NCBI GenBank assembly: GCA_029859485.1
Contig: JAOUDB010000027.1
Location: forward strand, 1-14,068
From: Desulfuromonadales bacterium
Lineage (GTDB): Bacteria > Desulfobacterota > Desulfuromonadia > Desulfuromonadales > BM103
Direction of reading: 5' to 3'
Length of the DNA stretch: 14,068 bases
Shown here: one piece after another, positions 1 through 7,065 of the stretch
Position numbering within the stretch: the first letter of the stretch is position 1
Layout: each line of letters starts with the position of its first letter
Made by a program: the position numbers and the translations under genes
The notes under the pieces: model-generated
Told to the model about the DNA's origin: nothing
The model's input: only the letters and a program-made list of their open reading frames with translations
Database searches by the model: none

Positions 1-293
1 GTAACGCCAGCTCTTATGTGGTTGATACTTTGCAGACTGTCTTTCACTACCTGTTTACAACCGGCAGCTTTGAAGAGTGTCTGATCGGTGTTGTCAATCA
101 GGGAGGGGATGCCGACACCACGGGTGCAATTGCCGGGATGATTGCAGGTGCCTTTTATGGGCTGGATGAGATACCGAAACGCTGGCTAAAGAAATTGAAG
201 TCGGAGGTCAGGGAAGAGGTTGACGCCCAGGCAGTCAAGCTGGTTAAAATCTCGCCTTGGGGAGATCAGAACGCAGAAGAGAAAGACGATTAA
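1..293 (+). CDS. draG: ADP-ribosyl-[dinitrogen reductase] hydrolase, C-terminal part (5' end outside window)
   Basis: DraG removes ADP-ribose from the modified arginine of nitrogenase Fe protein (NifH) and so reactivates nitrogenase after an ammonium or energy-limitation switch-off. The reading frame is open from base 3, so the gene enters from the left; only about the last 96 residues are present. They contain the metal-binding signature of the ADP-ribosylglycohydrolase fold, GGDADTTGAIAG, with Asp residues that in the family bind the dinuclear metal centre, followed by the typical GAFYG and IPKRW segments. The tail is acidic and charged. The gtg at base 18 is not the start because the family signature continues upstream. 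No draT is seen here. The target, NifH with Arg104, is encoded 2.7 kb downstream. Family assignment is firm; specificity for NifH rather than another ADP-ribosylated protein is inferred from the nif context. Confidence 0.88.
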   Translation, partial: NASSYVVDTLQTVFHYLFTTGSFEECLIGVVNQGGDADTTGAIAGMIAGAFYGLDEIPKRWLKKLKSEVREEVDAQAVKLVKISPWGDQNAEEKDD

Positions 294-333
294 ACCGACA
301 TTGGATCGATACGGTCTCGCTTAGTAAAAGTTC

Positions 334-373
334 AGGCTGTCGATACCCCACAGATCAGTGCAAGGCTGTCGAT
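334..373 (+). promoter_or_regulatory. Direct repeat upstream of a sigma-54 promoter, candidate activator site
   Basis: The 11-mer AGGCTGTCGAT occurs at 334-344 and again at 363-373, 29 bases apart (close to three helical turns). Both lie about 45-85 bases upstream of the start expected from the sigma-54 promoter at 393-408. This is where enhancer-binding proteins of the NtrC/GnfM type usually sit. The repeat is seen directly; the role is inferred, and no copy was found at the nifH promoter. Confidence 0.4.
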
Positions 374-392
374 TTCAGGGTTTTAGCTTTTT

Positions 393-408
393 AGGCACTT
401 ATGATGCA
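393..408 (+). promoter_or_regulatory. Sigma-54 (RpoN) promoter of the response-regulator operon
   Basis: AGGCAC (-24 box, GG at 394-395) is followed after exactly ten bases by GC at 406-407 (-12 box, ATGCA), the invariant GG-N10-GC spacing of RpoN promoters. Transcription should start near 418-420, about 35 bases before the regulator ATG. The bases just upstream (CAGGG, then a T-rich stretch with GCTTTTT) are nearly the same as those before the nifH promoter at 2723-2738, suggesting the two operons respond together. Confidence 0.82.
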
Positions 409-454
409 GTAGTGTCAGTTATTAACTCTCACAAGAGAATAGGAGTTCCATATT

Positions 455-1018
455 ATGAAGCGTGCATTGGTTGTTGATGACGAACCCTTACTACGGCGTC
501 AAGTCGCCGAAATCGTTTCCGGCTATGGGTTTGACGAAATCCTTGAGGCAGAAAATGGCGTTCAGGCTGTCGAGATAGCGATTCACCAGGAAGTCCTTTT
601 GGTTGTCATGGATGTTGGCATGCCTGTTATGGATGGTATCACTGCTGCTGAAAAAATTGGCAAAGCGAAACCATTGCCGATTGTTTTGGTGACCGCTAAC
701 ACGGAAGCCGAAACAATTGAACGGGCGCGACTGGCCGGGGTGATGAATTATGTTGTTAAACCGGTTCGGGCCGAGCAGCTCTTTGCCGCTGTTGACCTTG
801 CGATACATCAGTTTGTAGAGCTTTCCAGCCTCCGTGATGAAGTTTCCATGCTGAAGGAAACACTCGAGTCCAGAAAAGTGATTGATCGTGCCAAGGGTGT
901 GTTGATGAAGCGAGGAATGGATGAGCCACAGGCTTTTCGGCGTCTACAGAAGCTGGCAATGGATAAGCGTAAATCGTTGAGAGAGGTTGCTGAAGCGGTT
1001 TTACTGACAGAAGATTAA
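455..1018 (+). CDS. Response regulator with ANTAR RNA-binding domain (GnfR-like nif antiterminator)
   Basis: A 187-aa two-domain regulator. Residues 1-120 form a CheY-like receiver with acidic pocket D8/D9, phospho-acceptor D53 in VVMDVGMP, T80 and K102 in the conserved KP pair. Residues 125-183 form an ANTAR domain (coiled-coil helix, then RKVIDRAKGVLMKRG and the AFRRLQKLAM / LREVAEAVL helices) of the AmiR/NasR/EutV class. These proteins bind a two-hairpin RNA and prevent a terminator from forming. It has no DNA-binding output domain. In Geobacter, GnfR is an ANTAR regulator of nif genes; the position here, between draG and nifH, fits an equivalent role, but orthology was not tested. It has a good AGGAG site before the ATG and a sigma-54 promoter upstream. 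Its own downstream operon, nifH (twice) and nifB carry candidate target RNAs. The cognate histidine kinase is not in the window. Confidence 0.9.
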   Translation: MKRALVVDDEPLLRRQVAEIVSGYGFDEILEAENGVQAVEIAIHQEVLLVVMDVGMPVMDGITAAEKIGKAKPLPIVLVTANTEAETIERARLAGVMNYVVKPVRAEQLFAAVDLAIHQFVELSSLRDEVSMLKETLESRKVIDRAKGVLMKRGMDEPQAFRRLQKLAMDKRKSLREVAEAVLLTED

Positions 1019-1027
1019 TGACATTCC

Positions 1028-1068
1028 GGCCACAATGAGGTGACCGCAACTCTGGAGCAATGACGCTC
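1028..1068 (+). promoter_or_regulatory. ANTAR target RNA (two hexaloop hairpins) before the small-gene operon
   Basis: Hairpin P1 at 1028-1045: arms GGCCAC and GTGACC (one C-A mismatch) close the loop AATGAG at 1034-1039. After a 9-base linker, hairpin P2 at 1055-1068: arms GAGC and GCTC close the loop AATGAC at 1059-1064. Both loops have A at position 1 and G at position 4, the known ANTAR recognition bases. The 3' arm of P2 (1065-1068) is also the first part of the terminator stem that follows, so the two structures exclude each other. Confidence 0.8.
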
Positions 1069-1100
1069 GTTCGGAATGATTCCGTGCGGGCTTTATTTTT
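1065..1100 (+). terminator. Intrinsic terminator after the response regulator (attenuator)
   Basis: The 12-base arms 1065-1076 and 1080-1091 pair around a TGA loop with one T-T mismatch and a few G-T pairs. A T-rich tail (TTTATTTTT, 1092-1100) follows. It lies between the regulator and the gene at 1145 and shares bases with ANTAR hairpin P2, so it is best read as a conditional terminator that limits read-through from the regulator into the small-gene operon. Confidence 0.82.
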
Positions 1101-1144
1101 AGGTAGCGGATGCAAGACAACTTAATTTAAGGAAAAAGACGGTT

Positions 1145-1387
1145 ATGGAAGATCTGAAAGAAAGACTGCCCATTTCAATTGTTGCAGAGAAAATGAATAC
1201 CACCCCCTTGAATGTTCTCATGCACATCAAGCGTAACCTGTTGCAAGGAGTCGAAGAAGATGGCATCTGGATGATCGATTGCCAGAGTCTGGAGGTCCTG
1301 CTGGCAAAAACCGGTGGCAGCAAGGCTAAAGACGTGTGTGCCAGCGGTTGCGGTAAAAAACATTCCTGCGGCGGTGGTTGCAGTTAA
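1145..1387 (+). CDS. Small helix-turn-helix-like protein with Cys-rich C-terminus
   Basis: An 80-aa protein of unknown function. Residues 8-54 read like a small winged helix or excisionase-type module: LPISIVAEKMNTT followed by LNVLMHIKRNLL, then a short hairpin and a LEVLLAK helix. After a flexible linker the end is cysteine-rich, with C65, C69, C75 and C79 (C-x3-C-x5-C-x3-C) plus C46 in the first part, and a Gly-rich GGGC finish. Four clustered cysteines could hold a metal or an Fe-S cluster, which would suit a redox- or oxygen-sensing or cluster-handling role; this is inference. A purine-rich site (TTAAGGA) precedes the ATG. It is the first gene after the ANTAR-controlled terminator and starts a tight four-gene run. 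I do not recognise a named family. Confidence 0.7.
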   Translation: MEDLKERLPISIVAEKMNTTPLNVLMHIKRNLLQGVEEDGIWMIDCQSLEVLLAKTGGSKAKDVCASGCGKKHSCGGGCS

Positions 1388-1404
1388 CGAAAGAGGGGCT
1401 CATT

Positions 1405-1746
1405 ATGGAACTCGAAATAAAACCTTCGGATCTTTACTTTAAATACCGCCGCAACAAGGAGTTGCGTGGTGAACCCAAATTTACCGGAAAGCCTGATTCC
1501 AGCACTTATGATCGCGACGATCTCTACGACGTAATTCCCATGCTCAGCGCTGTTATGGATAAACTGCGGTGCCAGGACGCCAACGTCCTGCATCGCCTGG
1601 AAGAATTGGCCGGTGATGAAATGCCGAAGTTCATAACCAGCCGTGAAGAGGTCTTTGATTTTCTGGTGAATGTCATGAGTGACATGCTTGGACAACCAAC
1701 GGGTCTCAGCACGGATGACGTGGTTCACGAAGAAACAAAACCATAA
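1405..1746 (+). CDS. Conserved-looking hypothetical protein of the nif-linked operon
   Basis: A 113-aa soluble protein that I do not recognise. The ATG at 1405 is preferred over an in-frame start at 1378 because it follows an AGAGGGG ribosome-binding site and does not overlap the previous gene. The N-terminal part is basic with aromatic residues (DLYFKYRRNKELRG). The middle and C-terminal parts look helical and acidic (LYDVIPMLSAVMDKL, VLHRLEELAGDEMPKF, EEVFDFLVNVMSDML). There is one Cys, and no signal peptide or membrane segment. It starts 17 bases after the preceding stop, and its stop overlaps the ATG of the macrodomain gene (TAATG), so translation is probably coupled. Its membership of this operon is the only hint of function; an adaptor or partner protein is possible. 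Confidence 0.72.
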   Translation: MELEIKPSDLYFKYRRNKELRGEPKFTGKPDSSTYDRDDLYDVIPMLSAVMDKLRCQDANVLHRLEELAGDEMPKFITSREEVFDFLVNVMSDMLGQPTGLSTDDVVHEETKP

Positions 1747-2183
1747 TGAAAGAGATCATTGGTGATATGTGGCAGGAGCACGCAGAAGGCGCTGTCGTGG
1801 CAATTACCACAAACGGTGCGGTGAATAAGGTCGGCAGGGCCGTTATGTTGCGTGGCTGTGCACGCCAGGCGAGGGAGCATTTCCCGGAACTCATGAAAAC
1901 GCTCGGTTCCTTGATTAGTCAGCACGGCAACCATGTCTTCGATCTCGGCCATCAAATTGTCAGTTTTCCGGTTGAAACTGATCCATACCAGGTTCCGGAA
2001 ATGGGTTTAATCGAGCAGTCCTGCCGGGAACTGGTTGAACTTGCCGATTACAAAGGCTGGCAGAAGGTTGTCGTGCCGCGCCCTGGTTGCGGTGGTGGCG
2101 GCTTGGAATGGCTGGAGGTAAAGACCATTCTTGAACGGCATTTCGATGAACGCTTTCATGTGGTTACAATTCAGGAGCAATAG
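1746..2183 (+). CDS. Macrodomain ADP-ribose-binding protein
   Basis: A 145-aa single-domain protein with features of the macrodomain superfamily. It opens with a GDMW turn and a buried strand (AVVAITTNG, matching the family's VDAIVNTVN region), continues with VGRAVMLRGCARQARE (compare G-x-G-x-A-x-x-F) and ends with VVVPRPGCGGGGLEWLEV at about 108-125, a close match to the P-x-x-GCG-x-GGL-x-W loop that cradles the ADP-ribose phosphates in small TARG1/YmdB-like macrodomains. Such proteins bind ADP-ribose or hydrolyse ADP-ribosyl esters and O-acetyl-ADP-ribose. The start codon overlaps the previous stop by one base; an SD (AGGAG) serves the next gene just before this stop. With draG upstream and modifiable NifH downstream, it may handle ADP-ribose released by DraG or recognise modified NifH. 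Fold assignment is fairly firm, activity unknown. Confidence 0.82.
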   Translation: MKEIIGDMWQEHAEGAVVAITTNGAVNKVGRAVMLRGCARQAREHFPELMKTLGSLISQHGNHVFDLGHQIVSFPVETDPYQVPEMGLIEQSCRELVELADYKGWQKVVVPRPGCGGGGLEWLEVKTILERHFDERFHVVTIQEQ

Positions 2184-2184
2184 T

Positions 2185-2613
2185 ATGCAAAGGGCACAAA
2201 AAGGTGACCGCGTCACGGTTCACTACATCGGCACACTCGACAATGGCCACATCTTTGATCAACGTGATGGTGATGAACCGCTCTCCTTTGTTATTGGCGC
2301 AGGAGAAATTTTTCCCGACATGGAGACAGATATCATCGGCATGAAAGTTGGTGAGGTGAAGAACATCCATCTTGCCGCAGAACAGGCGTACGGCTTAAGA
2401 CTCGATGAGAACCTTCTGAAAGTTTCACGGAAATTGTTTCCTGCAGACCGTGAGTTACGTATCGGTTGCAAATTGAACATTGAACTGGCTGGCAACGAGC
2501 AACGGATGATGAGGATTCGTCATGTTGATGAGCAGGAAGTGTTGCTCGATGGTAATCACGATTTGGCCGGGTGTGATCTGACCTTTGCATTGGAATTGAT
2601 GGAGATCGTGTGA
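2185..2613 (+). CDS. FKBP-type peptidyl-prolyl cis-trans isomerase, SlyD-like
   Basis: A 142-aa FKBP with the SlyD layout: an FKBP strand set (KGDRVTVHYIGTLDNGHIFDQR), the active-site region FVIGAGEIFPDMETDIIGMKVGE, the AYGLR turn, an inserted flap domain at about residues 70-125, and the closing strand DGNHDLAGCDLTFALELMEIV. These proteins catalyse prolyl isomerisation and act as folding chaperones in the cytoplasm. The His/Cys-rich metal-binding tail of E. coli SlyD is absent. The ATG at 2185 lies two bases after the previous stop and follows GGAG; a longer frame from 2131 would overlap the macrodomain gene and lacks FKBP homology. Some nitrogen fixers need the PpiC-type isomerase NifM to mature NifH. 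This unrelated isomerase just before nifH could serve nitrogenase folding, but that is inference. Confidence 0.88.
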   Translation: MQRAQKGDRVTVHYIGTLDNGHIFDQRDGDEPLSFVIGAGEIFPDMETDIIGMKVGEVKNIHLAAEQAYGLRLDENLLKVSRKLFPADRELRIGCKLNIELAGNEQRMMRIRHVDEQEVLLDGNHDLAGCDLTFALELMEIV

Positions 2614-2643
2614 ATAGATTCTGTTCATTCCTGTTTAACAGAT

Positions 2644-2660
2644 GTGCATTTCGTAAGCAC
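2644..2660. promoter_or_regulatory. Dyad about 97 bases upstream of the nifH start site
   Basis: GTGC at 2644-2647 and GCAC at 2657-2660 flank nine bases, centred near -97 relative to the start expected from the sigma-54 promoter. The distance suits an enhancer-binding protein. The half-site orientation is opposite to the enteric NtrC site (GCAC...GTGC), and no NifA-type TGT-N10-ACA was found, so the binder is unknown. Confidence 0.25.
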
Positions 2661-2692
2661 TTGAGACCTTAGTCTTTAGGATACACCCACGT

Positions 2693-2721
2693 AACTACCC
2701 TAAAACAGGGGGTTTGCTTTT
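2693..2721 (+). terminator. Weak stem-loop with T-run after the FKBP gene
   Basis: CCCT (2698-2701) pairs with AGGG (2707-2710) around AAAAC; AAC/GTT can extend it across a two-base internal loop. GCTTTTTT follows. It could end the small-gene operon, but the T-run directly abuts the nifH -24 box and similar T-rich bases precede the other sigma-54 promoter, so it may simply be promoter sequence. Confidence 0.3.
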
Positions 2722-2722
2722 T

Positions 2723-2738
2723 TGGCACATCTGATGCT
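2723..2738 (+). promoter_or_regulatory. Sigma-54 (RpoN) promoter of the nifH operon
   Basis: TGGCAC at 2723-2728 (GG 2724-2725) is separated by exactly ten bases from GC at 2736-2737 (ATGCT), a canonical GG-N10-GC RpoN promoter. The start is expected near 2748-2750, some 15 bases before the first ANTAR hairpin, so the whole attenuator region is transcribed. The upstream GCTTTTTT and CAGGG stretches match those before the promoter at 393-408. Confidence 0.88.
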
Positions 2739-2763
2739 ATATAGCTCTGACATAACAACATAA

Positions 2764-2798
2764 GGTACACAGTTGTACCCCCTTCAGGCAAAGAGGCC
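2764..2798 (+). promoter_or_regulatory. ANTAR target RNA 1 in the nifH leader
   Basis: P1 at 2764-2779 has perfect arms GGTAC and GTACC with the loop ACAGTT (2769-2774). After a 7-base linker, P2 has arms GGC (2787-2789) and GCC (2796-2798) with the loop AAAGAG (2790-2795). Both loops carry A1 and G4. The P2 stem is only three base pairs, but its loop and 3' arm are part of the 5' arm of the terminator at 2791-2840, giving mutually exclusive structures. Confidence 0.75.
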
Positions 2799-2840
2799 CA
2801 TTGAGTGAGTAACTGCATTCGTGGGCCTTTTCCATTTTGA
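2791..2840 (+). terminator. First nifH leader terminator (attenuator 1)
   Basis: AGGCCCA (2794-2800) pairs with TGGGCCT (2822-2828), extended outward by weak A-T/G-T pairs. Inside, GAGTG pairs with CATTC around an 8-base loop. TTTTCCATTTTG follows. The tail is interrupted by CC, so it may be leaky. It overlaps ANTAR hairpin P2 of module 1. Confidence 0.72.
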
Positions 2841-2860
2841 GCATTCTGTAAAATATCGCG

Positions 2861-3916
<1,056 letters not shown>

Positions 3917-3932
3917 AACTTGGAACAAGGTA

Positions 3933-3984
3933 CGTGGTCCGCGGTTAATGATTGAAAACCACGAACCACAAGCCGCTAACCACG
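3933..3984. repeat. nifH-nifD spacer hairpin with ACCACGAA repeats
   Basis: CGTGGT (3933-3938) plus GCGG (3941-3944) pair with CCGC (3973-3976) plus ACCACG (3979-3984) across a two-base mismatch. The 3' half contains AACCACGAACC twice (from 3957 and from 3978). The same ACCACGAA word recurs in the nifD-nifK and nifK-nifX spacers. The hairpin might affect mRNA stability or the NifH:NifDK ratio; it lacks a T-tail and is not a terminator. Confidence 0.55.
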
Positions 3985-4009
3985 AACCTATAATTCTGGA
4001 GGAATATTC

Positions 4010-5452
4010 ATGGCTGAAAGAAAGCCCATCAAGGGCATTACTACAGAAAAAACGGAAAAGTTGATCGCCGAAACTCTGGCTGCGATGCCGGAGAAGGCGG
4101 CTAAGAAAAGGGCACCACACCTTGGTGCCAATGAACCGACCTCGTCAACCTGCGCGGTCAAATCCAACAAGAAAGTTGTTCCCGGCGTCATGAGTCAGCG
4201 CGGTTGTGCTTACGCTGGAGCGAAAGGGGTCGTCTGGGGCCCAATCCGCGACATGATCCATGTTTCCCACGGTCCGGTTGGTTGCGGTGTCTACAGCTGG
4301 GGAACCCGACGGAACCTGATGCAAGGGATTCCCGGCGTCACCTCCTTTCCGATGGACTTCACAAGTGATTTTCAGGAGCGAGACATTGTCTACGGCGGTG
4401 ATTTGAAGCTGGAAAAACTTTTGAAAGAGGCGGATGAACTGTTTCCTCTCAACAAGGGAATGTCCATCCTCTCCGAGTGTCCGGTCGGCCTGATCGGTGA
4501 CGATATCAACGCCGTCGCCAAAAAGATGGAGAACGAACTCGACAAACTGGTTGTGCCCTGTAACTGCGAAGGATTCCGTGGAGTCTCACAGTCGCTGGGT
4601 CATCATATCTCCAACGACTCGATCCGCGATCACATCATCGGCAAGTTCAAGTTCAAAGAAGAGGCAGGCCCTTATGATGTCGCTCTGATTGGTGATTACA
4701 ACATTGGCGGAGACGTTTGGGCTGCCAAGCCGATTCTCGAAGAGATTGGCCTCAATGTTAAATCTGTCTGGACCGGCGACGGTGAAGTCGAAAAAATCGG
4801 CGCAACGCACTCGGTAAAACTCAACCTGATCCACTGCTACCGCTCGATGAACTATATGTGCAAGGTCATGGAAGAGAAATGGAATATCCCGTGGCTCGAG
4901 TACAACTTCTTCGGCCCGACCAAGATCGAAGAGAGCTTGCGTGCTATCGGTGAGTTGTTTGACGACAAGATCAGGAAGAATGTTGAGAAGGTGATCAAGA
5001 AGTACAAGCCGGTCATGAAAGAAGTCACCGACGAGTACAAACCACGCCTGGAAGGCAAAACCGCCATGTTATTTGTCGGTGGCTTGCGCCCTCGTCATAC
5101 CATCGGGGCCTACGAAGATCTCGGTATCCAGATCACCGGCGCCGGTTACGAATTTGCCCATCAGGATGACTACGACCGCACTGCACCGGAGATGGCCAAG
5201 GGCACCCTGATCTACGATGATGTCTCCGAGTTCGAACTGGAGAAGTTCGTCGAAGAACTCAAACCTGACCTGGTCGGTAGCGGCATCAAGGAAAAGTATG
5301 TCTTCCAGAAAGCCGGTATCCCTTTTCGCCAGATGCACAGTTGGGATTACTCGGGGCCGTATCACGGATACGAAGGCTTCAAGATCTTCGCCCGCGATAT
5401 TGACATGGCGATCAATAGCCCGACTTGGGATTTGGTCAAGTCGCCATTTTAA
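4010..5452 (+). CDS. nifD: Nitrogenase molybdenum-iron protein alpha chain NifD
   Basis: A 480-aa alpha subunit of the MoFe protein, which holds FeMo-cofactor and shares the P-cluster with NifK. P-cluster ligands are C66 (RGCAYAG), C92 ([11 protein letters not shown]) and C157 ([11 protein letters not shown]). FeMo-co ligands are C276 ([11 protein letters not shown]) and H443 ([17 protein letters not shown]). H198 in GVSQSLGHH corresponds to the substrate-channel His195 of Azotobacter. The [11 protein letters not shown] form of the active-site loop is typical of many anaerobes. No anfG/vnfG-like delta gene follows, so this is the Mo enzyme. The ATG follows TGGAGGAA. It lies 93 bases after nifH, across a repeat hairpin. 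Confidence 0.98.
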   Translation: MAERKPIKGITTEKTEKLIAETLAAMPEKAAKKRAPHLGANEPTSSTCAVKSNKKVVPGVMSQRGCAYAGAKGVVWGPIRDMIHVSHGPVGCGVYSWGTRRNLMQGIPGVTSFPMDFTSDFQERDIVYGGDLKLEKLLKEADELFPLNKGMSILSECPVGLIGDDINAVAKKMENELDKLVVPCNCEGFRGVSQSLGHHISNDSIRDHIIGKFKFKEEAGPYDVALIGDYNIGGDVWAAKPILEEIGLNVKSVWTGDGEVEKIGATHSVKLNLIHCYRSMNYMCKVMEEKWNIPWLEYNFFGPTKIEESLRAIGELFDDKIRKNVEKVIKKYKPVMKEVTDEYKPRLEGKTAMLFVGGLRPRHTIGAYEDLGIQITGAGYEFAHQDDYDRTAPEMAKGTLIYDDVSEFELEKFVEELKPDLVGSGIKEKYVFQKAGIPFRQMHSWDYSGPYHGYEGFKIFARDIDMAINSPTWDLVKSPF

Positions 5453-5459
5453 ATCAGCG

Positions 5460-5574
5460 TTAACCACGAAGATCACGAAAAACACGAAGAAAAAGCAAAT
5501 CATTGTATGGTTTAAAATCTTAAATCATTTGCTTTAAAGACTTTCTTCGAGCGCTTCGTGTCCTTAGTGGTGAA
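5460..5574. repeat. nifD-nifK spacer: long imperfect inverted repeat of the ACCACGAA family
   Basis: The left arm (5460-5500: TTAACCACGAAGATCACG and onward to AGCAAAT) is nearly complementary to the right arm (5526-5574: ATTTGCT through CTTCGTGTCCTTAGTGGTGAA). The arms form a long interrupted stem filling almost the whole 138-base spacer. The words CACGAA/TTCGTG repeat within each arm. There is no clean T-tail. A likely dispersed intergenic repeat that could stabilise or process the mRNA. Confidence 0.7.
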
Positions 5575-5590
5575 TAAAAGGAGTCAGATA

Positions 5591-7057
5591 ATGAGCGCAG
5601 CAGAAGCAGCAGTAAAATTTGTTACCGAGACCCCGGTCGAAGAGATCGAACGGGTCAAGGAATGGATCAATACAGAGGAATATAAAGAGAAGAACTTTGA
5701 GCGGACTGCCCTGGTCGTCAACCCGGCCCACGCCTGCCAACCACTCGGCGCGCAGATGGTCGCTACCGGGTTCGAAGGGGCCCTGCCATTTATTCACGGT
5801 TCCCAGGGTTGTGCCTCTTATTTCCGCAGTACCTTCAGCCGCCATTACCGTGAACCGGCGGCAGCGACCTGTGACGCCATGACCGAGGACGGTGCCGTGT
5901 TCGGCGGCCAGAACAACCTCTTTGAAGGCCTGCAGAATGCCTACGCCCTGTACAAGCCGAAGATGATTCCTATCTTTACGACGTGTATGCCGGAGGTTAT
6001 CGGCGATGATCTGACAGCTTTTTCCAAGAACGCCAAACTGCAGGGGTATATCCCGGAAGATCTGCCAACCCCTTACGCGAACACACCGAGCTTTAACGGC
6101 TCACACATTCATGGCTATGATGCCATGCTTAGAAGCATTCTGCAGACCGTTACTGAGGGGCAGAAGGTTGAGGGTAAGTGCACAGGCAAACTGAATATTA
6201 TTCCCGGCTTCGATGGTAACGTGGGGAACCTGCGCGAATACAAACGCATCCTCGAACTGATGGGCATCCCTTACACCATGCTGGCCGACGTTTCTGACGT
6301 TTTTGACTCGGGTTGCGACGGTGAGTACAAGCTCTACCCCGGTGGTACCAAGATGGAAGATGCAGCGGAGTCGATCAACGGCAAGGCGACCATCTCCATG
6401 CAGAAATACTCATCTGTCACGACGATGAAATGGATTGAATCAGAATATGACGGTGAGAAGGCGATTCTGCCGATGCCGTTCGGGGTCAAAAAGACCGATG
6501 AAATGTTACTGAAGCTTTCCGAGCTTTTCGACAAGCCTATCCCTGAAGAACTCAAGGCCGAACGCGCTCGCGCGGTTGATGCCATGACCGACGCCCAGCA
6601 ATACCTGCATGGCCTTAAGTTTGCCATCGCCGGAGACCCTGATTACCTGCTCGGGATCGTTTCCTTTCTGCTCGAGATGGGTGCCCGTCCCTGGCATATC
6701 CTCTGCTCTCGCTCAACCAAAAAGTTCCAGAAAGAGATGCAGGCCCTGCTTGACACCTCGGTCTTTGGCGAAGGTTGCTCGATCTACATCAACAAAGACC
6801 TCTGGCACATGCGTAGCCTGTTGGTGACTGACCCGGTCGCAGGAATCATTGGTGATACCCATGCCAAGTGGGCCGCACGCGACGCCAAGATCCCCCTGTT
6901 TCGTATTGGCTTCCCGATCATTGACCGGGTCAACCTGCACCGTACACCGGTGGTTGGTTACAACGGAGCGATCAGTATGCTGACGATGCTCGCTAACAAG
7001 TTCCTCGATATTAAAGATGAGACGTGTGAGGACCAATGGTTTGAAATGATGAGGTAG
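5591..7057 (+). CDS. nifK: Nitrogenase molybdenum-iron protein beta chain NifK
   Basis: A 488-aa beta subunit of the MoFe protein. P-cluster ligands are C49 (NPAHACQPLGA), C74 (GSQGCASYFRS) and C132 (FTTCMPEVIGDDL), with S167 in NTPSFNGSH at the position of the redox-active Ser188. Other conserved family segments are FGGQNNLFEGL, GVKKTDEMLLKL, IIGDTHAKW and FPIIDRVNLHRTPVVGYNGA. The ATG at 5591 is chosen because it follows AAAGGAG and gives the usual short N-terminus. A gtg at 5558 in the same frame lies inside the repeat arm and is unlikely. Compared with the 523-aa Azotobacter protein it lacks part of the N-terminal extension, as in many anaerobes. Confidence 0.98.
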   Translation: MSAAEAAVKFVTETPVEEIERVKEWINTEEYKEKNFERTALVVNPAHACQPLGAQMVATGFEGALPFIHGSQGCASYFRSTFSRHYREPAAATCDAMTEDGAVFGGQNNLFEGLQNAYALYKPKMIPIFTTCMPEVIGDDLTAFSKNAKLQGYIPEDLPTPYANTPSFNGSHIHGYDAMLRSILQTVTEGQKVEGKCTGKLNIIPGFDGNVGNLREYKRILELMGIPYTMLADVSDVFDSGCDGEYKLYPGGTKMEDAAESINGKATISMQKYSSVTTMKWIESEYDGEKAILPMPFGVKKTDEMLLKLSELFDKPIPEELKAERARAVDAMTDAQQYLHGLKFAIAGDPDYLLGIVSFLLEMGARPWHILCSRSTKKFQKEMQALLDTSVFGEGCSIYINKDLWHMRSLLVTDPVAGIIGDTHAKWAARDAKIPLFRIGFPIIDRVNLHRTPVVGYNGAISMLTMLANKFLDIKDETCEDQWFEMMR

Positions 7058-7065
7058 GAGAAGCT

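Noticed and set aside
756..1115. Minus-strand open frame opposite the regulator and its terminator
   Set aside because: Overlaps a clear response regulator and a terminator hairpin; composition is not protein-like.
2614..2722. NifA upstream activator site (TGT-N10-ACA)
   Set aside because: The only TGT...ACA pair near 2622-2640 has 13 bases between the halves, not ten.
5558..5590. Upstream gtg start for NifK
   Set aside because: Lies in the right arm of the repeat; the ATG at 5591 has AAAGGAG at correct spacing and matches the family start.
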